Below, in pieces: positions 47,281-56,917 of a stretch of DNA of 64,000 nt; position 1 is the first letter of the stretch; every line of letters starts with the position of its first letter. The notes beneath the pieces are model-generated. The model worked only from the letters and a program-made list of their open reading frames with translations, was not told the origin of the DNA and ran no database searches. The stretch comes from Dichotomicrobium thermohalophilum. GTDB lineage: Bacteria > Pseudomonadota > Alphaproteobacteria > Rhizobiales > Rhodomicrobiaceae. Location of the stretch: contig NZ_QXDF01000001.1 of the NCBI RefSeq assembly GCF_003550175.1, positions 706,501 through 770,500 of the forward strand, in the 5' to 3' direction. Both the position numbers and the translations under genes were made by a program.

Positions 47281-48705
47281 CTACTCGGCCGCGGCACGCG
47301 CCGGACCAAGCCACGCGTCGATCGCTTGAAGCGCGCGCTCAGACATCGCCTTCTTTCGCGTGAGCGATTTCGCCTTGCCCTTCAGCCGTCTCCCGTCTTC
47401 GCCCGTGCGCGGCACCTCGACCGGCGGGAACAGGCCGAAATTCACGTTCATCGGCTGGAAGCTGCGCGCCCCGCCGCCATCGTCCGGCGCGGCGATGTGC
47501 CCGCCCGTGATATGCGCGAGCAGCGCACCCATCGCCGTCACGGCCGGCGGTGGCGTGATCGTCTTGCCCAGCCGCTCGGCCGCAGCAAAGCGGCCGGTGA
47601 GTAGTCCGATCGCGGCAGATTCAACGTAACCTTCCACGCCGGTGATCTGCCCGGCAAAACGCAAACGCGGACAGGCGCGGAGCCGCAGTGTCTCGTCCAG
47701 CAGCTTGGGGCTGTTCAGGAAAGTATTGCGATGTAGCCCGCCGAGCCGTGCGAATCGCGCGTTCTCCAATCCCGGGATCATGCGTAGCACGCCGGTCTGT
47801 TCGCCATAGCGCATCTTGGTCTGGAAGCCGACCATGTTCCACAGGGTACCGAGCGCGTTGTCTTGGCGAAGCTGCACCACCGCATAAGGCTTGGTGTCCG
47901 GATCGCGCGGATTGGTCAGCCCCGTCGGCTTCATCGGCCCGTGGCGCAGCGTCTCGCGCCCGCGCGCGGCCATCTCCTCGATCGGCAGGCAGCCGTCAAA
48001 GTAGGGCGTGTCCTTTTCCCAGTCCTTGAAACCGACCGTCTCGGCATCGAGCAGCGCATCGATGAAGGCGTCATACTGCGCCTTGTCCATCGGGCAGTTG
48101 ATGTAGTCCGCGCCGGTGCCGCTGGGGCCGGGCTTGTCATAGCGCGACTGGAACCAGCAAACGTCGAAGTCGATACTGTCGCGGAACACGATCGGCGCGA
48201 TGGCGTCGAAGAAGGCCAGCTCACTCTCGCCTGTCAGGGCCTGAATGGCCTCGCTCAGGGCCGGGGAGGTCAGCGGTCCCGTTGCTATGATGACGCTATC
48301 CCAGTCCTCCGGTGGCATGCCGGCGATTTCGCCGCGCTCCACCGTGATCAGCGGGTGCTCGTGAATGTGGCGCGTGACATCGGCCGAAAAACCCTCGCGG
48401 TCCACGGCAAGCGCGCCGCCGGCGGGGAGCTGGTGCCGGTCGCCTGCGGCCATGATGAGCGAGCCGGCGCGGCGCATCTCTTCGTGCAGCAGGCCGACCG
48501 CGTTGGTCTCCGCGTCGTCCGAGCGGAAGGAGTTGGAGCACACCAGCTCGGCCAGCCCGTCGGTCTTGTGCGCGTCCGTCTCGCGCGTCGGACGCATCTC
48601 GTGCAGGATCACGGGCACACCGGCGTTCGCGGCCTGCCAGGCGGCTTCCGAGCCTGCGAGGCCGCCACCGATGACGTGAATCGGTTGGAGCTTTTCCGTT
48701 GTCAT
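47281..48705 (-). CDS. trmFO: Methylenetetrahydrofolate--tRNA-(uracil-5-)-methyltransferase TrmFO
   Basis: A 474-residue flavoprotein that makes ribothymidine at position 54 of tRNA using methylene-THF. It starts with the FAD-binding [17 protein letters not shown], followed by HEMRP and [15 protein letters not shown], whose cysteine is the catalytic one. [19 protein letters not shown] and VNFGLFPP are further family segments. ATG 48705 matches the normal start. It is the usual alphaproteobacterial neighbour of secDF. Confidence 0.96.
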   Translation of the reverse strand: MTTEKLQPIHVIGGGLAGSEAAWQAANAGVPVILHEMRPTRETDAHKTDGLAELVCSNSFRSDDAETNAVGLLHEEMRRAGSLIMAAGDRHQLPAGGALAVDREGFSADVTRHIHEHPLITVERGEIAGMPPEDWDSVIIATGPLTSPALSEAIQALTGESELAFFDAIAPIVFRDSIDFDVCWFQSRYDKPGPSGTGADYINCPMDKAQYDAFIDALLDAETVGFKDWEKDTPYFDGCLPIEEMAARGRETLRHGPMKPTGLTNPRDPDTKPYAVVQLRQDNALGTLWNMVGFQTKMRYGEQTGVLRMIPGLENARFARLGGLHRNTFLNSPKLLDETLRLRACPRLRFAGQITGVEGYVESAAIGLLTGRFAAAERLGKTITPPPAVTAMGALLAHITGGHIAAPDDGGGARSFQPMNVNFGLFPPVEVPRTGEDGRRLKGKAKSLTRKKAMSERALQAIDAWLGPARAAAE

Positions 48706-48892
48706 GTCCCGGATCGTAGTTATGGCCTGCCGGTGAGGCAAGGTGCGCGAGTGTGGCACCGCAGCGACAACCCGGGCAAAACGCGGCGCGTTCACGGGCC
48801 TGTCAATTCCCGGCTCATTGGCGTGATGCTATATCTCCCGATAATCTTTGATCGTGCCACTGGTCTGCACGCTTCACCCTAACGGATCAGAG

Positions 48893-49537
48893 ATGCGAAA
48901 GTTGCTGTTTGCCGCCACGGCAGTCGTGGTCCTTTCCGGTTGCACTTATGAGCGGACGGGCTCGCCTTCGCTGCATTATAACGAATTCAAGACGGTCCCC
49001 CCGCGCGGCAACACGGTGACGGTGTGCCATGCCTATGGGTGCCAGGAGCAGACCAAGTTTCGATTCACGAGCGCGGATATCGCCAAGATCCGCAACATCA
49101 TCCGCACCACGAAGAAGGCGGACACGCCCCATGAGGAGCGCCGCGGCGTTGCATACGCGATCGCCTGGATAGAAAAGCGCGTCGGCAAGGCAATCGGCAC
49201 CGACAAGGACCGCGCGGGAATGGAGTTCGCCGGATCCGGCGACCCGACACAGCAGGATTGCGTGGACGAGGCAACGAACACCACCAGCTACCTGATGGTG
49301 ATGCAGCACAACAACCTGTTGAAGCATCACCGTGTGGCCCGCCCGTTCTCAAAGGGAAACATCCTCATGGGCGTGAAATACTGGCCGCACTGGACTGCGG
49401 TGCTGGTCGAAAACGAGACCGGCCAGCGTTACGCCGTCGACAGCTGGATCTATGATAACGGCGTGAATCCGGCGGTCGTGAAGGCCGAGGAATGGTACCT
49501 CGAAGATCTCGATAACCTGCCGGATTCGACGACCTGA
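48893..49537 (+). CDS. Transglutaminase-like lipoprotein (putative)
   Basis: A 214-residue lipoprotein with a type II signal (LLFAATAVVVLSGC, lipobox LSGC). The mature part carries a Cys-His-Asp order resembling a transglutaminase-like papain fold: DCVDEATNTTSYL, then HWTAVLVENETG and YAVDSW. ATG 48893 is the start that puts the signal at the N-terminus. No neighbour is functionally linked. It could be a peptidase or a structural envelope protein; catalytic activity is inferred only from residue order. Confidence 0.7.
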   Translation: MRKLLFAATAVVVLSGCTYERTGSPSLHYNEFKTVPPRGNTVTVCHAYGCQEQTKFRFTSADIAKIRNIIRTTKKADTPHEERRGVAYAIAWIEKRVGKAIGTDKDRAGMEFAGSGDPTQQDCVDEATNTTSYLMVMQHNNLLKHHRVARPFSKGNILMGVKYWPHWTAVLVENETGQRYAVDSWIYDNGVNPAVVKAEEWYLEDLDNLPDSTT

Positions 49538-49545
49538 CTCATGGA

Positions 49546-49962
49546 TCAGCTGGCCGCGGCCATGCGGTCAGCGATCCGTGCCTCGGTTGCTCTGATCAGC
49601 TCGTCCTTGAGCGCTTGCAACTTTGTCTTGTCGCTATAGAAGGTCTCACGGTCGACAGGCATGTGCTGCGCTTCCGCAAGCGCCCGCAAATCCTGCTTCC
49701 GCTTTATCGGGTTGAGCCTGCGCTTCACGCCCGCCATCCCTTCGGTTTGCATCACTGCCACAAGGCTGAATGCATTGGGATCGAAGCCGGCTTTTGCCTT
49801 TCGCGCGCGCGCTGGCTTTTGAATTTCGGCAATCGCGCCGCGCGGGAGCGCATTCACAAGCTTTTCCGCGAACTCTGGCCTTTGACGGGCCTCCTCGAGA
49901 ACGACCTCGAAAATTTTCGCCAGGATCTGGTCAGCGGGGACTGGATTCTCGGATTTAGTCAT
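49546..49962 (-). CDS. Unknown protein partnered with a ParA-like ATPase
   Basis: A 138-residue soluble protein I do not recognise. It has an acidic N-terminal helix (DQILAKIFEVVLEEARQRPEF), a basic middle (KPARARKAKAGFDPN; GVKRRLNPIKRKQDLR) and an amphipathic C-terminal helix. Its ATG overlaps the stop of the ParA-like gene (ATGA), so the two proteins are made together. A small basic partner is typical of ParA-type systems, where it stimulates the ATPase or links it to cargo, but no helix-turn-helix is obvious here. Confidence 0.7.
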   Translation of the reverse strand: MTKSENPVPADQILAKIFEVVLEEARQRPEFAEKLVNALPRGAIAEIQKPARARKAKAGFDPNAFSLVAVMQTEGMAGVKRRLNPIKRKQDLRALAEAQHMPVDRETFYSDKTKLQALKDELIRATEARIADRMAAAS

Positions 49963-50861
49963 GCACTGGTCTCCTCGCCCGAGCTGCGGCGTCTTTCAAC
50001 GAGGGGCAGCAGCTCACTGTAAAGCGTTTCGACATGCGGCAGCGCCGATTTGTATTTCTGGCGGATTGTCCGGCGGTTGGCTTCCCAGTCAAAAGCATTG
50101 GCAATCGCCGCAGTCTGCGGAATGCGCGTTTCCATTATCGGATGGAACGCGGCCATTTCGTCGACCAAGCGGTCGTGGATTGACGTTTCGCGATACATGT
50201 TCGCAAGGGTGACATAGCGGCGCTGATCCATCGGGATGTCCTTTAGCTGCCGCGGCGGGTAGCACTCCTCGATCATCCGGCCGATTCGGTCAACTGCAAA
50301 CAAGGATACATAATCGGGGCGAAAGGGTACGAGGACGATGTCGGCGACCGCGATGGATGCCCGGGTGGAGAATGAAATGCCGGGCGGGCAGTCCAGAATG
50401 ACGAGATCGTAGCCGTCTCCGGCATGGCGCAAAAGCGTCCTGAAACGGGTAGTCACCGCTTCTTCGACCTGATGAAAGGGCGTTCCCTGGGAGGCAAGCC
50501 GCACCATGATTTCATGCTCGCGGTCTTCAATTTCCAGCGAGCCCGGCATGAGCGTCAAGGGAGGGACGCCGCCATCTTGTGCGCGGAGATCAGAGGCCTC
50601 AGGGAGGATGTACGAAGCAGGCTCCACAGGTTTGAGCGGAAAGAAATCGTATATGTAGTCGGCCAGGGTCGCATTTCTTTTGCGCGCCTTCACCCAATTC
50701 TCTCCGCCGATAAGGATAAGCGAGGCGTTCGCCTGCGCATCCACGTCAATGAGCAGCACACGCATTTCGCCCCAGACGGAGAACGCGTGCGCGACCATTG
50801 TAGCGACGGTCGACTTTCCGACACCGCCCTTCCGGTTTGCGACGGCGAGTATCGTCCCCAT
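49959..50861 (-). CDS. ParA/MinD-like ATPase, orphan
   Basis: A 300-residue ATPase with the deviant Walker A motif near the N-terminus (AVANRKGGVGKSTVA), switch I DVDAQANAS, and Walker B YDLVILDCPPGISFS. There is no N-terminal HTH, unlike plasmid type Ia ParA, and no canonical parB follows. The start at 50861 has GGGAGGG four bases upstream. Base use looks less GC-rich than its neighbours. It is upstream of the 138-residue gene. It is probably a positioning or partition ATPase for an unknown cargo. Confidence 0.82.
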   Translation of the reverse strand: MGTILAVANRKGGVGKSTVATMVAHAFSVWGEMRVLLIDVDAQANASLILIGGENWVKARKRNATLADYIYDFFPLKPVEPASYILPEASDLRAQDGGVPPLTLMPGSLEIEDREHEIMVRLASQGTPFHQVEEAVTTRFRTLLRHAGDGYDLVILDCPPGISFSTRASIAVADIVLVPFRPDYVSLFAVDRIGRMIEECYPPRQLKDIPMDQRRYVTLANMYRETSIHDRLVDEMAAFHPIMETRIPQTAAIANAFDWEANRRTIRQKYKSALPHVETLYSELLPLVERRRSSGEETSA

Positions 50862-50876
50862 GACACCCTCCCTTCG

Positions 50877-50926
50877 CTGCAAGAACCTGCAGAAAAATAG
50901 AAGAAGTGTGCATTTGTGTAAAATGC
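50877..50926. promoter_or_regulatory. Paired inverted repeats upstream of the ParA-like gene
   Basis: CTGCA (50877-50881) pairs with TGCAG (50888-50892), and GCATTT (50910-50915) pairs with AAATGC (50921-50926). The surrounding DNA is AT-rich compared with the rest of the window. These may be operator sites for autoregulation or part of the promoter. Confidence 0.4.
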
Positions 50927-51005
50927 GCGAAGAATTGTCTGGATTTTGGTGGTATTGGCAAGTCGCTGGGCTGAGGGTGCGCGCTACTGGGCAGGAGCTC
51001 TGGTC

Positions 51006-53237
51006 TTAACCCTCGATCTTCGAGAAGTCAGCGATCTGGCCTGCGGCGGCGCGGATTTGCGCGAGCAGCTTCAGCCGGTTCTCGCGCTGGCGCGGATCGT
51101 CGGCATTGACGGTGACATGGTCGAAGAAAGCATCGACCGGCGCGCGCAGCTTGGCGATCTCACCCATGGCCTTTTCGAAATCCTCGGCCTGGAGCGCCTT
51201 GGCGAGCGTGCGGTTCACGCCCTTGATGGCGTCGTGCAGCGCGCGCTCCTCATCCAGCGCGAACAGCTTGGGCTGTGGCTTGCCATCGTAGCTGCGCCCG
51301 TCCTTTTTCTCCTCGATGCGGAGGATGTTCGCCGCGCGCTTGACGCCGGCCAGCAGGTTCGCGCCGTCCTCCGTCTCCAGGAAGCGGCCGAGCGCCTCCA
51401 CGCGCGCCACGATGATCAGCAGGTCGTCCTGGCCGGCCAGGCCGAAAACCGCGTCGATCAGGTCGTGGCGCACGCCCTGCTCGCGCAGATGCACCTTGAG
51501 CCGGTCGGCGAAGAAGCCGAGCAAGTCCAGCGCGACGGCAAGCGCCGCCTGCTTGGTCTTTTCCGCGAAGGCCTCGGCGTGTTCGAAGGTGTCGAGCCGG
51601 TCGGCGATCAGGTCGGCATAGCCCTGCGGGGCCAACCCATGCGTTTCCAGATCAAAGGCTTCCGCAACGTAGCGTTCGTGCTGCTCCTGGCTGACATGCA
51701 ACCAGACATTGGCGATCGGCATCGCGAAATAGGACAGCAGGTTGAGCCGCAGACGGTTCTCGAGGATGATCCGCACGACCCCTAGCGCGGCGCGGCGCAG
51801 GGCGAACGGGTCCTTGCTACCCGTGGGCTTTTCGCCGATCGCCCAGAACCCTGCGAGCATGTCGAGCTTGTCCGCGAGCGCCACGGCGATCGATTCTCGC
51901 GCGGAGGGCACCTCGTCGGACGGGCCGACCGGCTTGTAATGCATGGCGATAGCATCGGCCACGGCTTCGTCCTCGCCGCTTTCCAGCGCGATGTAGCGGC
52001 CGATGACACCCTGCACCTCGGGGAACTCGCCGACTGTCTCGCTGACCAAATCGGCCTTGGCGAGCCGCGCGGCGCGCTCCGCCCTGTCCGCGTCCGCGCC
52101 AACCACCGGCGCGATCGCGCGCGCCAGCCGGGCGATCCGGTCCACACGCTCGCCAACCGTGCCCAGCTTGTCATGAAAGGTGATCTGGTCGAGCTTGGGC
52201 GCCATCGCTTCCAGCCCGCGCGCTCGGTCATTGTCCCAGAAGAACTTGGCGTCCGACAGCCGCGCGCGGATCACACGCTCATTGCCCTCGATGATCGCCC
52301 TGCCGCCGTCATCTGCCTCGATGTTGGCGACGACAATGAAGCGGTTTGCCAGCGTTCCGTCGCTCCGGCGGAGCGAAAAGCATTTCTGGTGTTCTTTAAG
52401 GGAGGTCATGAGGACTTCCGGCGGGATGTCCAGGAAGTCCGCGTCGAAGGTGCCGGACAGCACCACGGGCCATTCGACAAGCCCTGCGTTCTCGTCGATC
52501 AGCCCGTGGTCTTCGACTAACTCAAGGTCCTGCTCGGAAGCCAGGCGCCTTGCTTCTTCTCGTATAAGTTGCGCCCTCTTCGGTCTTGCAACTATGACGT
52601 TAACCTTCTCCAGCGCGGTTGCATAGTCCTGCGCGCGCGCGATCGATATAGACTTTGGTCTAATAAGGTTGTCCGGCTCGGCCGCCATGAAGCGGTGGCC
52701 TTGGGTGACGTCGCCGCTGCGGATGCCGTCGACCTCCAGATCGACGACCGCGCCGTCCAGCGTGCAGACGATCCCATGAAGCGGGCGCACCCAGCGCAGG
52801 GCTCCGGTGCCCCAGCGCATGGATTTCGGCCAGGGGAACTTTCGCACCACCTGCGGGACGATCCGCGCGAGAGCGTCAGCGGCCGTCTCGCCTGCCCGCT
52901 CGATTACGGCGACGTAGTATTCACCACGCTTGTCGGCGCGGGTCTCGCACTGGTCGAGGGCTTCAAGCCCCGCCGCGCGCAGGAAGCCGTCTATGGCCTT
53001 TTCCGGCGCGCCGACGCGCGGCCCCTTGCGCTCCTCCCGACGGGGCGGCGACCGCTCGGCCAGCCCTTCGATGGTCAGCGCCAGTCGGCGTGGGGTGGAA
53101 AACGTCTCGGTGGCGCCAAAGGTGAAATCAGCCTCCGCAAGAGCGTCGCAGACCAGCTTTTGCAGATCGGCTTCCGCGCGGGCCTGCATCCGCGCGGGGA
53201 TTTCTTCGGAAAACAGTTCGAGCAGCAAATCAGGCAT
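51006..53237 (-). CDS. glyS: Glycyl-tRNA synthetase beta subunit
   Basis: A 743-residue subunit of the alpha2beta2 glycyl-tRNA synthetase; it binds tRNA and contributes to glycylation. It starts [22 protein letters not shown], has the HD-type domain in the middle ([40 protein letters not shown]) and a C-terminal anticodon-binding-like region. It is somewhat longer than E. coli GlyS (689). glyQ and a small DUF6446-type gene lie upstream on the same strand. Confidence 0.96.
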   Translation of the reverse strand: MPDLLLELFSEEIPARMQARAEADLQKLVCDALAEADFTFGATETFSTPRRLALTIEGLAERSPPRREERKGPRVGAPEKAIDGFLRAAGLEALDQCETRADKRGEYYVAVIERAGETAADALARIVPQVVRKFPWPKSMRWGTGALRWVRPLHGIVCTLDGAVVDLEVDGIRSGDVTQGHRFMAAEPDNLIRPKSISIARAQDYATALEKVNVIVARPKRAQLIREEARRLASEQDLELVEDHGLIDENAGLVEWPVVLSGTFDADFLDIPPEVLMTSLKEHQKCFSLRRSDGTLANRFIVVANIEADDGGRAIIEGNERVIRARLSDAKFFWDNDRARGLEAMAPKLDQITFHDKLGTVGERVDRIARLARAIAPVVGADADRAERAARLAKADLVSETVGEFPEVQGVIGRYIALESGEDEAVADAIAMHYKPVGPSDEVPSARESIAVALADKLDMLAGFWAIGEKPTGSKDPFALRRAALGVVRIILENRLRLNLLSYFAMPIANVWLHVSQEQHERYVAEAFDLETHGLAPQGYADLIADRLDTFEHAEAFAEKTKQAALAVALDLLGFFADRLKVHLREQGVRHDLIDAVFGLAGQDDLLIIVARVEALGRFLETEDGANLLAGVKRAANILRIEEKKDGRSYDGKPQPKLFALDEERALHDAIKGVNRTLAKALQAEDFEKAMGEIAKLRAPVDAFFDHVTVNADDPRQRENRLKLLAQIRAAAGQIADFSKIEG

Positions 53238-53266
53238 GGCTTATTCCGTGCTGCGAGCTGGGCGCG

Positions 53267-53698
53267 TCATTCTTCCAAGTCGGGTTTGAGCTGGCGCCAC
53301 ATATAGGCCCGGCCGTCCGGAAAGCGCGCCACGATCCGATTGGTCACGCCGAACTCGTCGCGCGCCGCAAGATAGGCTTTCGCCTCGCCGGCCTTGAGCG
53401 CGCCAGAAAGGGCCTCGGCGTCGAAGCAGTCGAACCAGTCGGGCGCGACCAGCGGCGCGGCGTCTTCGGCCACCGGCGCATCCGGCGCTTCGGCCAGGTT
53501 GAAACACGCTCGCAGCTTCAGCGGCGAAGTGGGCGCGTCGATCCCGCGCCAGTCGCTGACCGGGTAACTCTGCCCGGCGATTTCGACGCTGTCGGCTTTG
53601 ATCTCTTCGTAATAGGCGCGCGTCTGGAAGTACCAAAGGGCCGCGCCGAACACGACCGTGAACAGGAGAAAGCCGACAATCAGGACGCGCCCCTTCAT
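53267..53698 (-). CDS. DUF6446-type small membrane protein
   Basis: A 143-residue protein with an N-terminal membrane anchor ([20 protein letters not shown]) and a mature domain holding conserved-looking Cys and Trp residues ([25 protein letters not shown]). A gene of this type between glyQ and glyS is common in Alphaproteobacteria. Its ATG overlaps the glyQ stop. The function is unknown. The longer open frame to 53911 is a shadow of glyQ. Confidence 0.78.
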   Translation of the reverse strand: MKGRVLIVGFLLFTVVFGAALWYFQTRAYYEEIKADSVEIAGQSYPVSDWRGIDAPTSPLKLRACFNLAEAPDAPVAEDAAPLVAPDWFDCFDAEALSGALKAGEAKAYLAARDEFGVTNRIVARFPDGRAYMWRQLKPDLEE

Positions 53699-54639
53699 GC
53701 GCCGCCACCCTCGGTCTTCAGCCACGCGGCGCAGCACTTCTTCGCCAGTTCGCGCACGCGCAGGATATAGCTCTGCCGCTCGGTCACGGAGATCACGCCG
53801 CGCGCATCCAGCAGGTTGAAGATGTGGCTGGCCTTGATGCACTGGTCGTAAGCGGGCAGCGCCATCAGGTGCCGTTCGCCCGCCTCGCCCGCATCGAGCA
53901 GCGCCTGGCATTGGCCTTCCGCGTCGCGGAAGTGCTGGAACAGCTTGTCAGTGTCGGCATGTTCGAAGTTGTAGCGGGAATATTCCTGCTCCGGCTGCAG
54001 GAAGATGTCGCCGTAGCGCACGCGCTCATCGCCCGTGCGCCCATTGACGTTCAGGTCGAAGACATTGTCGACGCCTTGCACATACATCGCCAACCGCTCC
54101 AGTCCGTAGGTCAGCTCACCCGTCACAGGATTGCAGTCGAACCCGCCGACTTGCTGGAAATAGGTGAACTGGCTCACCTCCATGCCGTCGCACCAGACCT
54201 CCCAGCCGAGGCCCCAGGCGCCGAGCGTCGGGCTTTCCCAGTCATCCTCGACAAAGCGGATGTCGTGGCGCTGCGGGTCGATGCCGATGGCGAGCAGGCT
54301 GCCGAGATAGAGCTCCTGAAAGTCCGGTGGCGACGGCTTCCAGGCCACCTGAAACTGGTAATAGTGCTGCAGCCGATTGGGGTTCTCCCCGTACCGGCCG
54401 TCGCCCGGTCGGCGCGAGGGTTGGACATAGGCCGCTTTCCACGGGCGCGGCCCGAGCGAGCGCAGCGTCGTCGCCGGGTGGAAGGTGCCCGCGCCAACCT
54501 CCATGTCGTAGGGCTGCAGGATCACGCAGCCATGCGCGCCCCAGTAGTGCTGCAGCGTCAGGATCAGGTCCTGGAAGGACTCCTTCGGCCGCAGATGGGA
54601 CGCAGCAGGTGCGGCGGTGTGTCCGGTGCGTTGTTCCAT
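53695..54639 (-). CDS. glyQ: Glycyl-tRNA synthetase alpha subunit
   Basis: A 314-residue class II catalytic subunit that activates glycine. Recognisable are [40 protein letters not shown] and [20 protein letters not shown], followed by [20 protein letters not shown]. Length matches E. coli (303). It is the first gene of glyQ-DUF6446-glyS on the - strand; a gap of 137 bases precedes it. Confidence 0.97.
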   Translation of the reverse strand: MEQRTGHTAAPAASHLRPKESFQDLILTLQHYWGAHGCVILQPYDMEVGAGTFHPATTLRSLGPRPWKAAYVQPSRRPGDGRYGENPNRLQHYYQFQVAWKPSPPDFQELYLGSLLAIGIDPQRHDIRFVEDDWESPTLGAWGLGWEVWCDGMEVSQFTYFQQVGGFDCNPVTGELTYGLERLAMYVQGVDNVFDLNVNGRTGDERVRYGDIFLQPEQEYSRYNFEHADTDKLFQHFRDAEGQCQALLDAGEAGERHLMALPAYDQCIKASHIFNLLDARGVISVTERQSYILRVRELAKKCCAAWLKTEGGGA

Positions 54640-54776
54640 GGGTGATGTCTGGTGGTCTGGCGCGTCGTCCGCGCGGTCGTTTCGCGGCGCAACCTACGCC
54701 CGCACGCGGGATCGGTCAACGCGGCGTGGGAGCGGCCGGCCAATGGTCAAGAGGGTTTTTGCGCGGCGTGGCCCGA

Positions 54777-55670
54777 TCACAGCCCGTAACGCGCCCACAG
54801 CGCCCGCTCCTCCAGAGCGGAGACCAGCTCGTCCGCCCAGCCATGCGTGAGCCCGCGCGAAAGATCGGGCATCTCGGCACGACTGACGCCAACGCCGCGC
54901 GCGCGGCGGAAGAACAGGCTGCGCTCCGGCGAGATCAGCCGCAGGCGCACATCCTCGCCATAAACTTCGCGCATGCGCGAGCGCACATCGCTCAAGCCGT
55001 CGATCAAGCCCAGTTCCTGCGCCTGTCGGCCGGTCCAGAACTCGCCTGTGAAAAGGTCGTCGCCCGCCTGCTCGATCTTCGAGCCGCGACGCTGCTTGAC
55101 GAGGTCGATGAAGTCCTGATGGACGATCTTCTGGATGCGCTTGAGCCGTTCGACATCTTCCGGGTCCTCCGGCTGGAACGGGTCGAGCGTCATCTTCTTC
55201 TCGCCCGCGGTGTAAACCCGTCGCTCGACGCCGAGCCGCTGGATCGCCTCATGCAGGCCGAAGCCGGCCGACAGAACGCCGATCGAGCCGACGATGGACG
55301 ATGCGTCGGCGAAAATCTCGTCGCCCGCCAACGCGAGGATATAGCCGCCGGAGGCCGCCACATCCTCGGCGAACACATAGACCTTCTTGGCCTCCTCTTG
55401 CGCCATCGCGCGGATGCGCTGATAGATCAGGCGCGACTGAACCGGCGAGCCACCCGGCGAATTCACGATGACTGCGACGGCGGGGCTGTCCTTGAAGGAA
55501 AACGCGCGCTCGATCACGCCGGCGACGACGCTCAGCGACAGGCCTTGGCGCAGCGGCGTAGCCATGCCGATGGTGCCGGTCAGGCGGATCACCGGGATGA
55601 GCGTGCCCGCAGCGGTCCAAGCCTCGGGGAGCACGGCCCGCAGCGGGCCGAGAACGTTGATGCGCGCCAT
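54777..55670 (-). CDS. sppA: S49 family signal peptide peptidase
   Basis: A 297-residue serine protease of the SppA/SohB family. The core has AVIVNSPGGSPVQSRLIYQRI, the nucleophile Ser in DVAASGGYILALAGDEIFA, and GSIGVLSAGFGL. The catalytic Lys is likely in KQRRGSKIEQ. There is no obvious signal peptide; the N-terminus has a short hydrophobic stretch. It is the short, single-domain type. It probably degrades signal peptides or membrane proteins. Short SohB-like proteins are the main alternative assignment. Confidence 0.88.
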   Translation of the reverse strand: MARINVLGPLRAVLPEAWTAAGTLIPVIRLTGTIGMATPLRQGLSLSVVAGVIERAFSFKDSPAVAVIVNSPGGSPVQSRLIYQRIRAMAQEEAKKVYVFAEDVAASGGYILALAGDEIFADASSIVGSIGVLSAGFGLHEAIQRLGVERRVYTAGEKKMTLDPFQPEDPEDVERLKRIQKIVHQDFIDLVKQRRGSKIEQAGDDLFTGEFWTGRQAQELGLIDGLSDVRSRMREVYGEDVRLRLISPERSLFFRRARGVGVSRAEMPDLSRGLTHGWADELVSALEERALWARYGL

Positions 55671-55705
55671 TTTCTGTCCTTGTTCGCCGGTTGGTCATGC
55701 GCGCG

Positions 55706-55721
55706 GCGGGGCGCCCCGCCG
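55706..55721. promoter_or_regulatory. 16-bp perfect palindrome between the methyltransferase and S49 peptidase genes
   Basis: GGCGGGGCGCCCCGCC is a perfect palindrome, flanked by partly complementary GGTCATGCGC and GACCGTGCGC, so a longer hairpin is possible. It lies downstream of the methyltransferase stop and upstream of the peptidase gene start. It may be a terminator or a binding site. Confidence 0.4.
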
Positions 55722-55757
55722 ACCGTGCGCCTAACATAATCAGCATGAACGTGAAGT

Positions 55758-56543
55758 CTACTGCTCAGCGGCCTCGTCTAGGGGAAGGGCGGCACCGTAG
55801 CGCAAGAGAGCTTCGGCCGTGTCGGTATAACGTCCGTCGGGGCGGTGCAGCGTCAGGCCTGGCAGCATTTGCAGCGCGGCGCGGCTGCCTTTCGTCGCGC
55901 TGATAATGATGCGCGTGGCGGGCGCGTCGGCTCGGGGGAACAGCGGGAAAAGGCGGACGCCGCCGAAGCGGCCTTCCAGCGCGGCCAGCACGGCCGGCAG
56001 CGCATCGGCGCGGTGGATCATCCAGAGACGTCCCCGCGGCCTGGCACAGGTCGCGAGGAATCGCACCCATGCATCCAGTCCGCCTCGTGTCATGACATGG
56101 GCGCGGCGCTTGTCAGCATTGCCCGGCGCCCGCGCGCTTTTGGCCGGCAAATAGGGCGGGTTGGCGACGACATGCTCGTAACCTTCGCGGCGTATGCCTT
56201 TCGCTTCCAGCGCAGGGAATGGGCCGGTCACGTCGCCGTTGATGATCTCCACACGATCGGAAAGACCGTTACTGGCCGCGTTCCGTCTTGCGAGTTCGCT
56301 CAGAGCGGCGTCGATCTCCACGCCGGTGACGTGCAGCCGCGGCAGCCGCCACGCCAGGCACAGCGCCACCGCGCCGACACCGCAGCCCGCCTCCAGCGCC
56401 CGCACCGGGCCGTCCGCCGCCACGCTCGCCGCCAGCATGACCGCATCCGTTCCCGCCCGCGCGCCCTTGAGCGGCTGGAGCAGATGCAGCGCGCCGCCGA
56501 GAAACGCGTCATCCGTTAAAGATTCGATGTGGTCATCGCTCAT
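55758..56543 (-). CDS. tRNA1(Val) (adenine37-N6)-methyltransferase-like SAM enzyme
   Basis: A 261-residue methyltransferase of the TrmN6/YfiC family. The SAM-binding motif is VRALEAGCGVGAVALCLA, the acidic residue is in GVEIDAALSE and the catalytic NPPY occurs in HVVANPPYLP. ATG 56543 is used; it overlaps the stop of the DUF2007 gene by 11 bases. The substrate (tRNA or another nucleic acid) is inferred from the NPPY motif. Confidence 0.83.
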   Translation of the reverse strand: MSDDHIESLTDDAFLGGALHLLQPLKGARAGTDAVMLAASVAADGPVRALEAGCGVGAVALCLAWRLPRLHVTGVEIDAALSELARRNAASNGLSDRVEIINGDVTGPFPALEAKGIRREGYEHVVANPPYLPAKSARAPGNADKRRAHVMTRGGLDAWVRFLATCARPRGRLWMIHRADALPAVLAALEGRFGGVRLFPLFPRADAPATRIIISATKGSRAALQMLPGLTLHRPDGRYTDTAEALLRYGAALPLDEAAEQ

Positions 56544-56763
56544 ACGGGTGGGCGCTGATGTCAATGCCGGCCTCCGTCATGAGGTCGACCGCCCGGCGCC
56601 AGTCCTCATCCTCGACCATCACGCGCCGCGGCAGAATACCGATCGAGCCTTCCATCACGCTCATGTGACCATCCAGGACTGCGTGGTCGATATTGGCTTC
56701 GGTGAGCAATGATTCGACGAACGAGATCAGCACAGCGTCGTTGGTTTGCAGGAGGATCTTCAT
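56533..56763 (-). CDS. DUF2007 family protein
   Basis: A 76-residue protein with the DUF2007 pattern: an N-terminal strand (KILLQTNDAVLISFVESLL), NIDHAVLDGHMS and EDEDWRRAVDLMTEAGI. The family is described as putative signal-transducing; no function has been proven. It starts the two-gene unit with the methyltransferase and is divergent from the polyprenyl synthase. Confidence 0.85.
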   Translation of the reverse strand: MKILLQTNDAVLISFVESLLTEANIDHAVLDGHMSVMEGSIGILPRRVMVEDEDWRRAVDLMTEAGIDISAHPYER

Positions 56764-56849
56764 AAGCGGCGTTCGGGTTTCTGGCCGCGTTTGTACGGCC
56801 GTTATAGCATCTTAACCTGGGCTTGCGACGATATAGCCGGACGCGCGCC

Positions 56850-56878
56850 TTGACCCGGGCAACGCGGCGACATTTATA
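56850..56878 (+). promoter_or_regulatory. Housekeeping promoter of the polyprenyl diphosphate synthase gene
   Basis: TTGACC (56850-56855) and TTTATA (56873-56878) with a 17-base spacer match the sigma-70 pattern. The transcript would start near 56885, about 33 bases before the GTG start at 56918. Confidence 0.6.
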
Positions 56879-56917
56879 GTGAGGGCGCTTCGCAGCGCAC
56901 CAAGGAGGACCGCCGAC

